From the NCBI GenBank assembly GCA_964610505.1, contig CAZSXU010000038.1, positions 1 through 30,160 on the forward strand: DNA of 30,160 bases. Reading direction: 5' to 3'. The notes beneath the pieces were generated by a model. The model saw nothing but the letters and a program-made list of their open reading frames with translations, was not told the DNA's origin and ran no database searches. Origin of the DNA: CAZSXU01 sp964610505 (GTDB lineage: Bacteria > Arandabacterota > Arandabacteria > JAGLYR01). The position numbers were made by a program, and so were the translations under genes. Shown one piece after another: positions 15,352 through 23,026 of this stretch (positions are counted from its first letter, which is position 1; the number at the start of each line of letters is the position of its first letter).

Positions 15352-15858
15352 ATGCCCATTCGCAAGTCGCTTCGAAACAATCTGATTGATCTGGCTCTCG
15401 ATCGGGTCTGGGCGGACATCCAGGAACCCGAGGAGGGGCTCTTGCCCTACCAGGGCGAAGAGTTAAGACAGCGGGTGCTGCGTGAGCTCACGGATCTCCT
15501 CTGCCGCGCCCAGTGCGTCGGCAACCAGAACAAACTCTTCAACGACTTTTACAACCGCGAGAAAAAAGCCAGCACGGCGGTGGGAAAAGGCATCGCGTTT
15601 CCCCATGTGAGATCGATGCAGGTCAGGGAATTCGTGTCGGCCATTGCGCGCTCCGACCGGGGCATTCCGTTCGAGGCGCCCGACGGCAAACCCGTGCACC
15701 TCTTCTTCGTGATGGCGGCCCCTCCCTACGACGACAAGTCCTACCTGCGGGCGTACAAATCACTGGTCTCCGCCCTCCGGTTCGACACCGTACGAAAAGC
15801 CCTCTTGGAAGCCCGGGAGCCTTACGAGCTCATACGCGTTTTGCAGGACAACATGTAG
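15352..15858 (+). CDS. PTS EIIA type-2 domain protein (second copy)
   Basis: About 168 residues with an EIIA fructose/Ntr-type domain. The active-site histidine is His85 in VGKGIAFPHVRS, and KPVHLFFVMAAPP matches the same block in the EIIA at 11326-11799. The N-terminal about 60 residues differ from PtsN and look helical. ATG 15352 was chosen for the GGGGAAG just upstream; an upstream ATG (15310) has no ribosome site and lies near the 44-bp repeat. No EIIB or EIIC is nearby, so a regulatory role is more likely than transport. It converges with the DUF3857 gene, the two stops being 13 bp apart. Confidence 0.82.
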   Translation: MPIRKSLRNNLIDLALDRVWADIQEPEEGLLPYQGEELRQRVLRELTDLLCRAQCVGNQNKLFNDFYNREKKASTAVGKGIAFPHVRSMQVREFVSAIARSDRGIPFEAPDGKPVHLFFVMAAPPYDDKSYLRAYKSLVSALRFDTVRKALLEAREPYELIRVLQDNM

Positions 15859-15871
15859 TGCGGCTGGCGCG

Positions 15872-17890
15872 CTAGGGAGTCTTCTCCAGCAGTACGAGGG
15901 CGTTCTTCGCCGAATTCACGGCGTCCACGGCGTCTTTGAATCGATCATACTCTTCAACACCAACGCGGCGCGTCTTGAGAATCTGCGTACGCGTGATGGT
16001 GATCCGGTTCTCTTCGAGGTCCAGCAGCGTCTCCACGGCGAACCGCCCGATGTCGTCGTCCACCACCATGCTGCGCGGAACGTAGACGGCCGCGTATCCT
16101 TCGGGGATCTCCAACTCGACCCGATATACGTCACGGGCCGTCGAATCCATCACAAAGTCAAAGACGCGATTCTCCAATCCCGGGTACGCGGGCAAGTTGG
16201 CGAATTCCAGTGGAAACTCCGGCATTCGGAGAATCATCATTTCCCCCTGGACCAGACCGAATTCCTCGGCGCTGAATTCGAGCGAAACGCTCACGGGCTC
16301 GGTCAAGTCCCTGAGATCGCTCACCGTTGCCCGATCCAACACGGCTCCCTCGGCCAGCCGGTTTGCGGCGCCCGAGAACTTCATGTCCCGTTCCTTGGCC
16401 GTTTTCTCCGCCAGCGACCTCCGCGCCCGACGGTCGAAGCTTCCTCCCAGGGTACATTGGGCGAGGCCCGAAGCCGCACCGTCGGCCGTGACCCGGGCGC
16501 GCAGGAGCTTGGCGGCCGTATTGCGGTCCTCGGGGATCTCGGGAATCGTGACCCGCTCATGACCCGAACGTGTGATCAGGAGTCCTCTGTTGCCGCCGCC
16601 CTTGGCGTAGGTACCGTAGATGCAGTACTCCGCGGCCGGGTCCAGGAAACGGTACTGCGAACCCACCCGGGCGGCCACCATCACATCGTTGAATTGCCGC
16701 AGCGCCGGCACTCCCTCCACCAATTCCACCGGACGACGGTCGTAGAGCACCGGGTACGCATCCACGCCTGCTTTCGCCAACGCAGCCACCAGCAGCACGG
16801 CCTTGTCGCGGCAGTCCCCGTAGCGATTGTGATACACCTCCGGAGCCGGGTTCGGTTCGAATCCTCCCCGTCCCAGATCGAGAGCCACCGATCGCACATC
16901 CTGTACGACGTGTAGAAAAATCTCCCGAGTTCGCTCCTCCTCGCCGACCCGGCCGTCAATCCATTCCTCTACGGCGTCGGAGAGCTCCCCCTCGGCCACT
17001 GCGTGTGGAAAGAAACTCTCGCCGAACGCCGCTGCCACCGCGCCCCAGTCCGCGGTCGTTGAGTAGACCAACCGGGGGCACACGGCCTCCCTCGGAGGCA
17101 TATTCGTCTCGGGAACAAACCGAGGGACGTCTTCCACGCGCCACCGGTAGATCGTTTTCCCGCCCGATCGCTCGATGACGGGTTCGAGATCCCGGCCCCT
17201 AGGTGGGTTCAGAATCTCGTACACCAACGGCATGCCTTCCGGGACCGTCAGCGTGAACTGACTCTCGAGAATGGGCTGATCGGACCGGAAGAGAATCGAT
17301 CCCCCGAAGAGCCCGTCCTCATTCGCCTCTGTCCGCCGCTCCACGTCCAGCGCGAACACCGACCCGGAAAGCGCTCCGGGAAAGGAGAACACCTTCTCGA
17401 GCACGTTGGAATAGATGGAGGCTCCCTCCAACGAGGTCGGGGTAATGTCGTTGATGGCGTCTTTCTCCACGTCCGTTGTCCGGTAATCTTCCCGAATCGT
17501 CCGCGCCGTTCGAATCATCACTTGCTGGGTTTCCGAGTCGTAGGGGATTCTGAAGTCGCTGAATGCCCGGCGGCCCTGCGCGTTGAAAATCTTGACCGCA
17601 CGTTGAAGTGTCATGGTCTCCCGCCCTTCGTCGTCGATCCGAACATGCCGGTCCAGACGAAGGTAGACGGCGTCGGCACTCGGATACGAGTCCGCAGCCG
17701 GAGCGGAGCGAACGATATCCATGAAATCCGGATCCACCCCTCCCCCGCATAGCGTCGGGCCACCCGGCACGGCCGCGGCACCCGACAAGATCGGGGCACC
17801 CGACAAGGTCGGGGCACCCAACAGGGTCGGGGCACTCCATGGAAGAGCCAAGATCCACAGTGCTATCGCAGGGACAACCATCCGATTCAT
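15872..17890 (-). CDS. DUF3857 / transglutaminase-like secreted protein
   Basis: About 672 residues, exported. The N-terminal DUF3857 region (about 60-250) precedes a transglutaminase-like core with NRYGDCRDKAVLLVAALAKAG, where Cys is the usual nucleophile, followed by a C-terminal beta-rich domain. In relatives the second catalytic residue lies in a QFNHV motif. Here it reads QFNDVMV, so the His is replaced by Asp, while the Asp of RFLDPAAEY is kept; activity is therefore doubtful. The signal peptide is followed by a repetitive stretch coded by 18-bp repeats. ATG 17890 is preceded by GGGGAG lying within the 38-bp tandem repeat; a TTG one codon earlier is the alternative. Confidence 0.83.
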   Translation of the reverse strand: MNRMVVPAIALWILALPWSAPTLLGAPTLSGAPILSGAAAVPGGPTLCGGGVDPDFMDIVRSAPAADSYPSADAVYLRLDRHVRIDDEGRETMTLQRAVKIFNAQGRRAFSDFRIPYDSETQQVMIRTARTIREDYRTTDVEKDAINDITPTSLEGASIYSNVLEKVFSFPGALSGSVFALDVERRTEANEDGLFGGSILFRSDQPILESQFTLTVPEGMPLVYEILNPPRGRDLEPVIERSGGKTIYRWRVEDVPRFVPETNMPPREAVCPRLVYSTTADWGAVAAAFGESFFPHAVAEGELSDAVEEWIDGRVGEEERTREIFLHVVQDVRSVALDLGRGGFEPNPAPEVYHNRYGDCRDKAVLLVAALAKAGVDAYPVLYDRRPVELVEGVPALRQFNDVMVAARVGSQYRFLDPAAEYCIYGTYAKGGGNRGLLITRSGHERVTIPEIPEDRNTAAKLLRARVTADGAASGLAQCTLGGSFDRRARRSLAEKTAKERDMKFSGAANRLAEGAVLDRATVSDLRDLTEPVSVSLEFSAEEFGLVQGEMMILRMPEFPLEFANLPAYPGLENRVFDFVMDSTARDVYRVELEIPEGYAAVYVPRSMVVDDDIGRFAVETLLDLEENRITITRTQILKTRRVGVEEYDRFKDAVDAVNSAKNALVLLEKTP
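17778..17837 (-). repeat. 18-bp in-frame tandem repeat, 3 copies plus a partial
   Basis: Units at 17778-17795, 17796-17813 and 17814-17831 read GCACCCGACAAGATCGGG with one to three changes, followed by a partial copy. On the coding strand they specify six-residue units such as TLSGAP and ILSGA just after the signal peptide of the DUF3857 protein. Being 6 codons long, the unit can change in number without a frameshift. Confidence 0.8.
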
Positions 17891-18172
17891 CAAACACTCC
17901 CCGTTCTAGAGCTGAACGNNNNNNNNNNNNNNNNNNNNNNNNNNNNNNNNNNNNNNNNNNNNNNNNNNNNNNNNNNNNNNNNNNNNNNNNNNNNNNNNNN
18001 NNNNNNNNNNNNNNNNNNTCACGCGGGCCAAACACTCCCCGTTCTAGAGCTGAACGTCACGCGGGCCAAACACTCCCCGTTCTAGAGCTGAACGTCACGC
18101 GGGCCAAACACCATCCGCTTCAGAGCTGAACGTCACACCGGCAGAACACCATCCGCAGCGCGGAACCACTCG
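17891..18172 (-). repeat. 38-bp tandem array interrupted by an assembly gap
   Basis: The unit is 38 bp, starting TCACGCGGGCC and ending AGAGCTGAACG. Perfect copies lie at 18019-18056 and 18057-18094, a diverged one at 18095-18132 and a decayed one at 18133-18172. A further partial copy (17891-17918) lies left of the N run. Read on the minus strand, each unit contains GGGGAGTGTTTG, which serves as the ribosome binding region of the DUF3857 gene. The true copy number is hidden by the gap. Confidence 0.85.
17919..18018. other. Assembly gap of 100 N
   Basis: Exactly 100 unknown bases, the conventional length for a gap of unknown size. Both flanks are copies of the same 38-bp repeat, so the gap is most simply an unresolved tandem array. 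Confidence 0.98.
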
Positions 18173-18177
18173 TACGC

Positions 18178-18807
18178 TCACATCGTGTGACGGTCGCAGA
18201 CTCGAATGACCGCCTCCTCCATATCGCGCGCGATCTCATCTTCCGTGCGAGACGCGTCGATGTGCTCTACGTTGGGTCCGGCGAGCGACCGAAACACCCC
18301 TCGCACTTTTTCCAGATACTCGCCCCTTTCGAACGACGTCGTTCCGCCGCCCCGCTTGGTGATACGCTTCAGCCCCACGGCAGGGTCTACGTCCAGAATC
18401 AGCCACAGGTCCGGTTTGAGCGCGAACGCCTCGTTGGCATTGAGTACCACGTCCGGCGTCATTCCCTCCAGCACGCCCTGGTATGCGACGCTGGAGTAGT
18501 AGTAGCGATCGAGGATCACGACAAGATTCTCCCGAAGCGCGGGGGCAATGAGCTCTTCGATGTGCGCCCGGCGGTCCGCGATGAAGAGCTCGACTTCCTC
18601 CTCGGGTGTCAGCGATCGCTCCGATTCGGACGCCTCCAGGATTCTCCGGCCGTGAGGCCCCCCGGTCGGCTCCCTCGAGAAAGCCACCGAATATCCGAGA
18701 CCGACCAGTGACGCCACCAGCCGCCGCGCCTGGGTGCTCTTGCCCGATCCGTCGATGCCTTCGATCGCGATCAGAATGCCTTTGGAGAGTCTCTTCGTCA
18801 CGTCCAT
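18178..18807 (-). CDS. tmk: Thymidylate kinase
   Basis: Phosphorylates dTMP to dTDP with ATP in the cytoplasm; 209 residues, the family norm. The P-loop GIDGSGKST is at about residues 17-25. FSREPTGGPHGRRI follows, and the DRY motif (LDRYYYSSVAYQG, near 99-111) binds the nucleotide base and phosphate. A lid region with KRGGGTTSFERGEYLEKVR is present. ATG 18807 follows GGGAAGG. A plausible promoter lies at 18852-18880. It is upstream of the 38-bp array and the DUF3857 gene on the same strand and may be co-transcribed with the latter. Confidence 0.95.
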   Translation of the reverse strand: MDVTKRLSKGILIAIEGIDGSGKSTQARRLVASLVGLGYSVAFSREPTGGPHGRRILEASESERSLTPEEEVELFIADRRAHIEELIAPALRENLVVILDRYYYSSVAYQGVLEGMTPDVVLNANEAFALKPDLWLILDVDPAVGLKRITKRGGGTTSFERGEYLEKVRGVFRSLAGPNVEHIDASRTEDEIARDMEEAVIRVCDRHTM

Positions 18808-18851
18808 CCTTCCCGGGTCTCGGTTCCCGCTGCGGGTCTCGCGTTCACGCT

Positions 18852-18880
18852 ATTCTTGGAGAATGCGGCGGCCGGGTCAA
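18852..18880 (-). promoter_or_regulatory. tmk: Candidate sigma-70-type promoter for tmk
   Basis: On the minus strand, TTGACC (18880-18875) lies 17 bp from AAGAAT (18857-18852), giving five of six and four of six matches. It sits about 45 bp upstream of the tmk start, in the gap after the chemotaxis cluster. Confidence 0.4.
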
Positions 18881-18941
18881 GGCAAATCATTGCAGAGGCG
18901 GGGACGCACCGTTGATCGCCCCCCCGCAGGAAGGACGGGAT

Positions 18942-19496
18942 CTAAGACACCCGGGCGACGACCAGGGTCAGCTTGCCCGAACCGTACCCCTCTAGATCCA
19001 ATTCCAGGTCCTGGCGAGCCGCCGGTTCGGCCAGAAGAGTCTTGACATCATCAGGAAGGCGCTCTTTGGGCATGTGCACGGCCCGCAGCTTGACGTGGGG
19101 GAACCCGTCCCTATTGAACCAGCTCGCGGCAACGTTCATGACTTCCCGAAGGTTGTCCTGAATATACTCGTCGATGAGGGTCCTTCGAATGCTCTCCAGC
19201 GCCGCCGGTGGGGGGATGAGCGACAGCGCCGCGCCGGCGTGACAGGCGAGGGTCAGATCGCAGGTGCACAGGGCAGCCAACGAGGCGTCGTCGGCGATGT
19301 AGGTCGCAACGGTTCTGGGATCGAGGGAGATCAGCCCCTGTGGTTTCACCTCCCGGACAACTACGCCCCTTCCCAGAAGACCTGCGAGAAGATCCTGAAC
19401 CGCCTCAGATTCGGGCAGAGGGAACGTACCTTCCGTGGAGTCTTCCGCCCCGATCGTCTCCCGACCGACGCTCTCGACGGCTTTCTCCTGCGCCAT
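18942..19496 (-). CDS. Hypothetical protein at the end of the chemotaxis operon, possibly CheC/CheX-like
   Basis: 184 residues, soluble, no signal peptide; I cannot assign a family. The first about 30 residues are acidic and probably disordered. Residues 30-110 look alpha/beta (LLAGLLGRGVVVREV, YIADDASLAALCTCDLTLACHAGAALSL). IQDNLREVMNVAASWFN near 113-129 resembles the conserved helix of CheC/CheX-type phosphatases (D-x-L-x-E-x-x-N), so a CheY-phosphatase-like role is possible but unproven. ATG 19496 has only a weak GGGG upstream. It is 175 bp after the neighbouring CheY on the same strand, with an inverted repeat and a dispersed repeat between, so it may be a separately controlled last gene of the cluster. 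Confidence 0.65.
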   Translation of the reverse strand: MAQEKAVESVGRETIGAEDSTEGTFPLPESEAVQDLLAGLLGRGVVVREVKPQGLISLDPRTVATYIADDASLAALCTCDLTLACHAGAALSLIPPPAALESIRRTLIDEYIQDNLREVMNVAASWFNRDGFPHVKLRAVHMPKERLPDDVKTLLAEPAARQDLELDLEGYGSGKLTLVVARVS

Positions 19497-19562
19497 GCCG
19501 ACCCCGCCTCGTTCTGTGGTTACAGGTTGAGCGCTTCATTTGCTTGATGCACAAGCTTCCAA

Positions 19563-19588
19563 CCCCGGGATCGCAAGCGGTCCCGGGG
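19563..19588 (-). other. Perfect 8-bp GC hairpin between cheY and the last gene of the cluster
   Basis: CCCCGGGA (19563-19570) and TCCCGGGG (19581-19588) pair around a 10-base loop. On the minus strand it lies after the CheY stop and is followed by only TTGG, so it is a possible attenuator or mRNA end but a poor intrinsic terminator. Confidence 0.45.
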
Positions 19589-19612
19589 CGGAGCCATCGA
19601 ACCATGAAACCC

Positions 19613-19695
19613 TGGACCGCAATGGAGCAACGTGTGTTCTTCTACGATGCCTTCTTCCAGAATCCATTGCTCTATTGATCGACGGCTCCATTGCT
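19613..19695 (-). repeat. Dispersed repeat copy B, overlapping the 3' end of cheY
   Basis: The reverse complement of this segment matches 14605-14687 at 71 of 83 bases. Read on the minus strand, its first 24 bases supply the last seven codons (SNGAVDQ) and the stop of the CheY gene at 19672. Like copy A, it contains complementary blocks (AGCAATGGAGC and GCTCCATTGC) able to form a hairpin. Confidence 0.8.
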
Positions 19696-20085
19696 CTGCA
19701 CCGCGGGCGCTGTTCTCGCCGGCTGCGCCACGTATGCGCTCAGCACCCCCCGCAAGGTCTCCGCGGTAAAGGGCTTCGTCACGAAGAATTGAGCTCCCGC
19801 CTCCGTCGCCATATCCCTCATTTCCTGGGTCGCCTCTGAAGTCACAAAACCGAAGATGACCTCGATGCTCGACTGTTTCAGCCGGTGGAGGAGTTCAAGT
19901 CCCGACATCTCAGGCATGTTCCAATCGGCGAGAATCAGATCGGGCGTCGACTCACGGATCAGCGCCAGCGCTTCAGCTCCGTCGGATGCCTCCATGACTT
20001 CGTGCCCCTCAATTCCGGCCTGGCGGAACGTCCGATTGATGATCATCCTCATCGCCCGGCTGTCGTCCACGATCAGAATTCTCAC
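19672..20085 (-). CDS. cheY: CheY-like response regulator
   Basis: A single receiver domain of 137 residues. The acidic pocket is DD at 7-8, the phosphoacceptor is Asp54 in ILADWNMPEMSG, Thr/Ser follows in FVTSEA, and the conserved Lys is in FVTKPF. GTG 20085 was chosen for AAAGGA upstream and because it places the first beta strand (VRILIVDDS) at the N-terminus. The open frame upstream has no ribosome site. The receiver ends near residue 120; the extra tail ARTAPAVQSNGAVDQ includes seven residues and a stop supplied by a dispersed repeat. It follows cheB in the operon. Confidence 0.93.
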   Translation of the reverse strand: MRILIVDDSRAMRMIINRTFRQAGIEGHEVMEASDGAEALALIRESTPDLILADWNMPEMSGLELLHRLKQSSIEVIFGFVTSEATQEMRDMATEAGAQFFVTKPFTAETLRGVLSAYVAQPARTAPAVQSNGAVDQ

Positions 20086-20222
20086 AACGTCATTCCTTTC
20101 TCTGCCGCCAATTGCCAGACTGAATTCGGCACGGCGCACGGGTCTGCATTCTATCCCCGTTGGTCCCGATCCGTGACGCGAGGGGCACGCGTCTTGGACT
20201 CATGTTCTCCGTCTCGGCCGAG

Positions 20223-21269
20223 TCAGGTTCGGACCTCGACCGGCCGCCGAAACGCCTCCAGGATTCCCTGCGGGATCTGACCGAGCGGCAGCACCTGCTC
20301 AGCAGCCCCCAGCTCCAGAGCGGCCCGCGGCATCCCGAAGACGACCGACGTTTCCTCGTCCTGCACGATGGTCCTGGCTCCTGCCTCCCGCATGGCGAGA
20401 AGCCCCCTCGCTCCGTCCGCACCCATGCCCGTGAGAAGCACGCCGGTTGCGTGGAGACCCACGTGCTTCGCAATGGAATTGAAAAGAACTTCGACGCTTG
20501 GCCGTTGGTGATGAACATAGGGCCCGTCCGCCAGGCGCGTCACGAAGTTCCCGCCCCTTCGCGTAACCAGCAAGTGCTTGTTCCCTCGCGCAACCAGCAC
20601 GACCCCGGGCTGCAGCGTCTCGCCCCCTCGGGCCTCGCGGACCACCATCGGGCAGGTTTCATCCAGGCGGCTGGCGAAGCGCTCGGTGAAGTGCTCGGGC
20701 ATGTGCTGGACGATGATGGTTGCCGGCGTTTCCGCCGGAAGCGCCGGCAGAATGCTCTGTATCGCGGCCGTTCCTCCGGTAGACGCGCCCAGGGCAAGAA
20801 CCTCTTCGGCCGTCCGGACTCCGCCGGGCCATGTCCGGCCCGCAGGGGGTGTACCGATGTTCTGCCGCCCGCTCAGAATCCGGGCCTGGACGGCAACCCG
20901 GATGCAGCGGATCACCTGATCCGCGATATCTCCCACCGTATACGCAGGCCCGGGCTTGCTGATGACTTCCACGGCGCCCAGTTCGAGAGCGCGCAGGGCG
21001 GCATCGGTCCCTTCGGGCGTGACCGAGCTGACGACGATGACGGGGAGCGGATAGTACTTCATCAGCTTCGCGAGAAATGTCAGCCCGTCCATCCGGGGCA
21101 TCTCGACGTCGAGGGTCACCACGTCCGGGCGCAGGGCTACGATCTTGTCCCGCGCCACGTACGGGTCCGTGGCGGTCCCGACGACTTCGATGTCTTCTGC
21201 CCGGGCCAGCTCCGCGGAGAGCACCTGCCGCACCACCGCAGAGTCGTCCACGACGAGAACCTTGATCAT
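20223..21269 (-). CDS. cheB: Chemotaxis protein-glutamate methylesterase/deamidase CheB
   Basis: Removes methyl groups from receptor glutamates and deamidates glutamines. 348 residues, the normal two-domain form. The receiver domain (1-125) has phosphoacceptor Asp54 in LDVEMPRMDG. The esterase domain (about 153-345) has the catalytic triad Ser163 (GASTGG), His189 (IVQHMP) and Asp285 (GMGADGARG). ATG 21269 starts MIKVLVVDDS, two bases after the CheX-like stop, so it is tightly coupled. It is part of the leftward chemotaxis operon and acts opposite to CheR on the MCP encoded in the same cluster. Confidence 0.96.
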   Translation of the reverse strand: MIKVLVVDDSAVVRQVLSAELARAEDIEVVGTATDPYVARDKIVALRPDVVTLDVEMPRMDGLTFLAKLMKYYPLPVIVVSSVTPEGTDAALRALELGAVEVISKPGPAYTVGDIADQVIRCIRVAVQARILSGRQNIGTPPAGRTWPGGVRTAEEVLALGASTGGTAAIQSILPALPAETPATIIVQHMPEHFTERFASRLDETCPMVVREARGGETLQPGVVLVARGNKHLLVTRRGGNFVTRLADGPYVHHQRPSVEVLFNSIAKHVGLHATGVLLTGMGADGARGLLAMREAGARTIVQDEETSVVFGMPRAALELGAAEQVLPLGQIPQGILEAFRRPVEVRT

Positions 21270-21271
21270 GC

Positions 21272-21778
21272 CTAACGCCCCGTGTCCGCGAGTTCGTCCC
21301 GGCTCTTCGCAGCCAGGATATCCTCCTCCACGTACAGTGCCACCTCGGCATAGCCGTCGTCCACGGCCAGCCGAGCCACGCCTGCCAGGTTGGGGTCGTC
21401 GGCGACATCCGCCGGTCCGGCAACGATCTCCGGAGCGGAAAGGTCGAAGACCGCCTCCGCTCCCGCGATGTCCGGCAGGACGGCTCCACACAGGACGTTT
21501 GCCAGCTCCCTGAGTGCGTCCTGCTGCTGGCTCAGATCTACGCCGGCATCGTCCTCGCTGATGCCCAACATGTTGGCCGCCAGGGGCGGTAGCAGGTCGT
21601 CGGACATCCGCAGCATTACGCAGCCGGACCCATCTCCGCCGAACGACACCCTTGCCGTCGTCGCCGGTAACGAGTGGAGGTCCTCTCCCTCCTCCATGGG
21701 GAAGGAGAACATGAAGGCAAGGCCTTCAAACACCTCACCCAACACTCGGGCCAGATTCTCCTCATACAGACTGTTCAT
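21272..21778 (-). CDS. CheX/CheC-like chemotaxis protein (probable CheY-P phosphatase family)
   Basis: About 168 residues. The N-terminal part (VLGEVFEGLAFMFSF..) and the central helix QQQDALRELANVLCGAVLPDIAG, followed by FDLSAPEIV, fit the CheC/CheX/FliY fold; ELANVLCG approximates the E-x-x-N signature of the CheY-P phosphatase site. It may dephosphorylate one of the CheY proteins. ATG 21778 follows GGGAG at good spacing and lies inside the 3' end of the preceding cheY (17-bp overlap), so the two are probably coupled. A TTG two codons earlier is possible. It is immediately upstream of cheB. Confidence 0.75.
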   Translation of the reverse strand: MNSLYEENLARVLGEVFEGLAFMFSFPMEEGEDLHSLPATTARVSFGGDGSGCVMLRMSDDLLPPLAANMLGISEDDAGVDLSQQQDALRELANVLCGAVLPDIAGAEAVFDLSAPEIVAGPADVADDPNLAGVARLAVDDGYAEVALYVEEDILAAKSRDELADTGR

Positions 21779-22154
21779 GGCCAACTCCCGTTACTTCGCC
21801 AACCACCCTTCGGAACGTTTCCGGAGTGAAGGGTTTCCTGATGAACCTCACTCCTTGCTCCTGCAGGCGTTTGTTGCGAGTCGAACTGCCATCGCTGGAA
21901 ACCACAACGATGGCCAGATCCCCGATCTCCGGCCTCGCCCGTACCCTGTGGATCATCTCTTCCCCGTTCATGACGGGCATGTTGATATCCACCAGGGCCA
22001 GGTCCACCCAGTGCCGGTCCAGGATGTCCAAGCCCTCCCGACCGTCGGCCGCCTCGTGTACCTCCCCCAGCTCGATCCCGGTCATATGAAGGACCTTGGC
22101 CACCATCCGGCGCATCACGGCGCTGTCGTCCACAATCAGAACGTTGAGTGCCAT
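21762..22154 (-). CDS. cheY: CheY-like response regulator
   Basis: A single receiver domain of 130 residues. Asp9-Asp10 form the acidic pocket, Asp56 in LVDINMPVMNG is the phosphoacceptor, VVSSDG holds the conserved Ser/Thr, and FIRKPF the Lys. ATG 22154 follows GGAGG and is two bases from the HDOD-gene stop. Its 3' end overlaps the CheX-like gene, suggesting a coupled regulator/phosphatase pair. A second CheY lies at 19672-20085, so the pathway may have two outputs or a phosphate sink. Confidence 0.94.
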   Translation of the reverse strand: MALNVLIVDDSAVMRRMVAKVLHMTGIELGEVHEAADGREGLDILDRHWVDLALVDINMPVMNGEEMIHRVRARPEIGDLAIVVVSSDGSSTRNKRLQEQGVRFIRKPFTPETFRRVVGEVTGVGHEQSV

Positions 22155-22156
22155 TC

Positions 22157-23026
22157 TCACATCCTCCGGATGCCGCATTTGGGACTCAGGGCATCCAGCA
22201 ACTCCTCGATTCCTGCCAAGAGCTCACTCGCCACGACTTCAAGATCTGCGATCCGAAGACCCAGCCGCCCCATCGCGGCCTCGGACGGCTCGTACCCCAA
22301 TCCGTCGCGCCCGATGCCGATGCCCAACATCAGGCACAGCACGTCCGCCGCATGAACGATGTCGAGCATCACGTTGTCCTCCGCCGGTGCATCCGGAGCG
22401 TGATGCCACCGGGCGGCCAGGACGAGTCCCTGAGGGAGGGACCATTTTTCCAGGACCTCACCGCCCAACTCGGCGTGGTCCAGCCCGAGAACCTCCCGCT
22501 CCGCGGTCTCGAAGGAGAGCCCGTCCCCAAGCGCCTCTTCGATCCGGCCCTGATACTCCTCCACGTACTGGCCCAGGATGAGCTTGCCCACGTCGTGGAG
22601 GAGCGCGGCCGTGAAGGTCTCCTCGGGCGCAGGAATTCCCAGCGCCCTCGCGAGCTTCTCCGAGGCCACCGCCACCGCCACCGCGTGGCGCCAGAGTTCT
22701 CCGGGGGGCAAACCGTAACCGGGGATGGCCTCCACCATCACTCCCCGGATCGACGTGGCCAGCACCAGCTGGCGCATCCGCTCCCAACCCAGGTAGACGA
22801 TGGCCTGACGGACCGATCCGATCCGCCCTGCAAACCCGAAATACGCGGAGTTCGACAGCCTCAGGACGTTGCCCGTCAGTCCGGGCGCATGTCGCACAAC
22901 CTCCTCGATCTGGGCCGCATCACTCTCCGGATCCTGAAGGAGACGGAGTACCTTGGAAGCCATCGCCGGCATCGTCGGCAGGGAATTCTGTCGCGCGAGG
23001 ATCTCGCTGTGGAGTGCTCCCCTCAT
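22157..23026 (-). CDS. HDOD domain protein
   Basis: About 289 residues with an HDOD domain, a variant HD-fold module used in bacterial signalling and often lacking phosphodiesterase activity. Recognisable parts are LPTMPAMASKVLRLLQDPES, VLRLSNSAYFGFAGRIGSVRQAIVYLGWERMRQLVLATSI, LLHDVGKLILGQY and LDHAELGGEVLEKW. ATG 23026 follows AAGGAGGAG and overlaps the CheD stop as ATGA, so it is translationally coupled to cheD. Its place between cheD and cheY suggests a role in this chemosensory pathway, for example as a scaffold or output effector, but that is inferred. Confidence 0.92.
   Translation of the reverse strand: MRGALHSEILARQNSLPTMPAMASKVLRLLQDPESDAAQIEEVVRHAPGLTGNVLRLSNSAYFGFAGRIGSVRQAIVYLGWERMRQLVLATSIRGVMVEAIPGYGLPPGELWRHAVAVAVASEKLARALGIPAPEETFTAALLHDVGKLILGQYVEEYQGRIEEALGDGLSFETAEREVLGLDHAELGGEVLEKWSLPQGLVLAARWHHAPDAPAEDNVMLDIVHAADVLCLMLGIGIGRDGLGYEPSEAAMGRLGLRIADLEVVASELLAGIEELLDALSPKCGIRRM

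Noticed and set aside
18019..18132. Regular 38-bp repeats as a CRISPR array
   Set aside because: The units are directly adjacent with no spacers and there are no cas genes; this is a minisatellite.
20540..20605. A short repeat within cheB (two similar stretches reading CCCT-CGCG-AACCAGCA)
   Set aside because: It encodes normal CheB residues (RGNKHLLVTRRG) and is explained by codon use.
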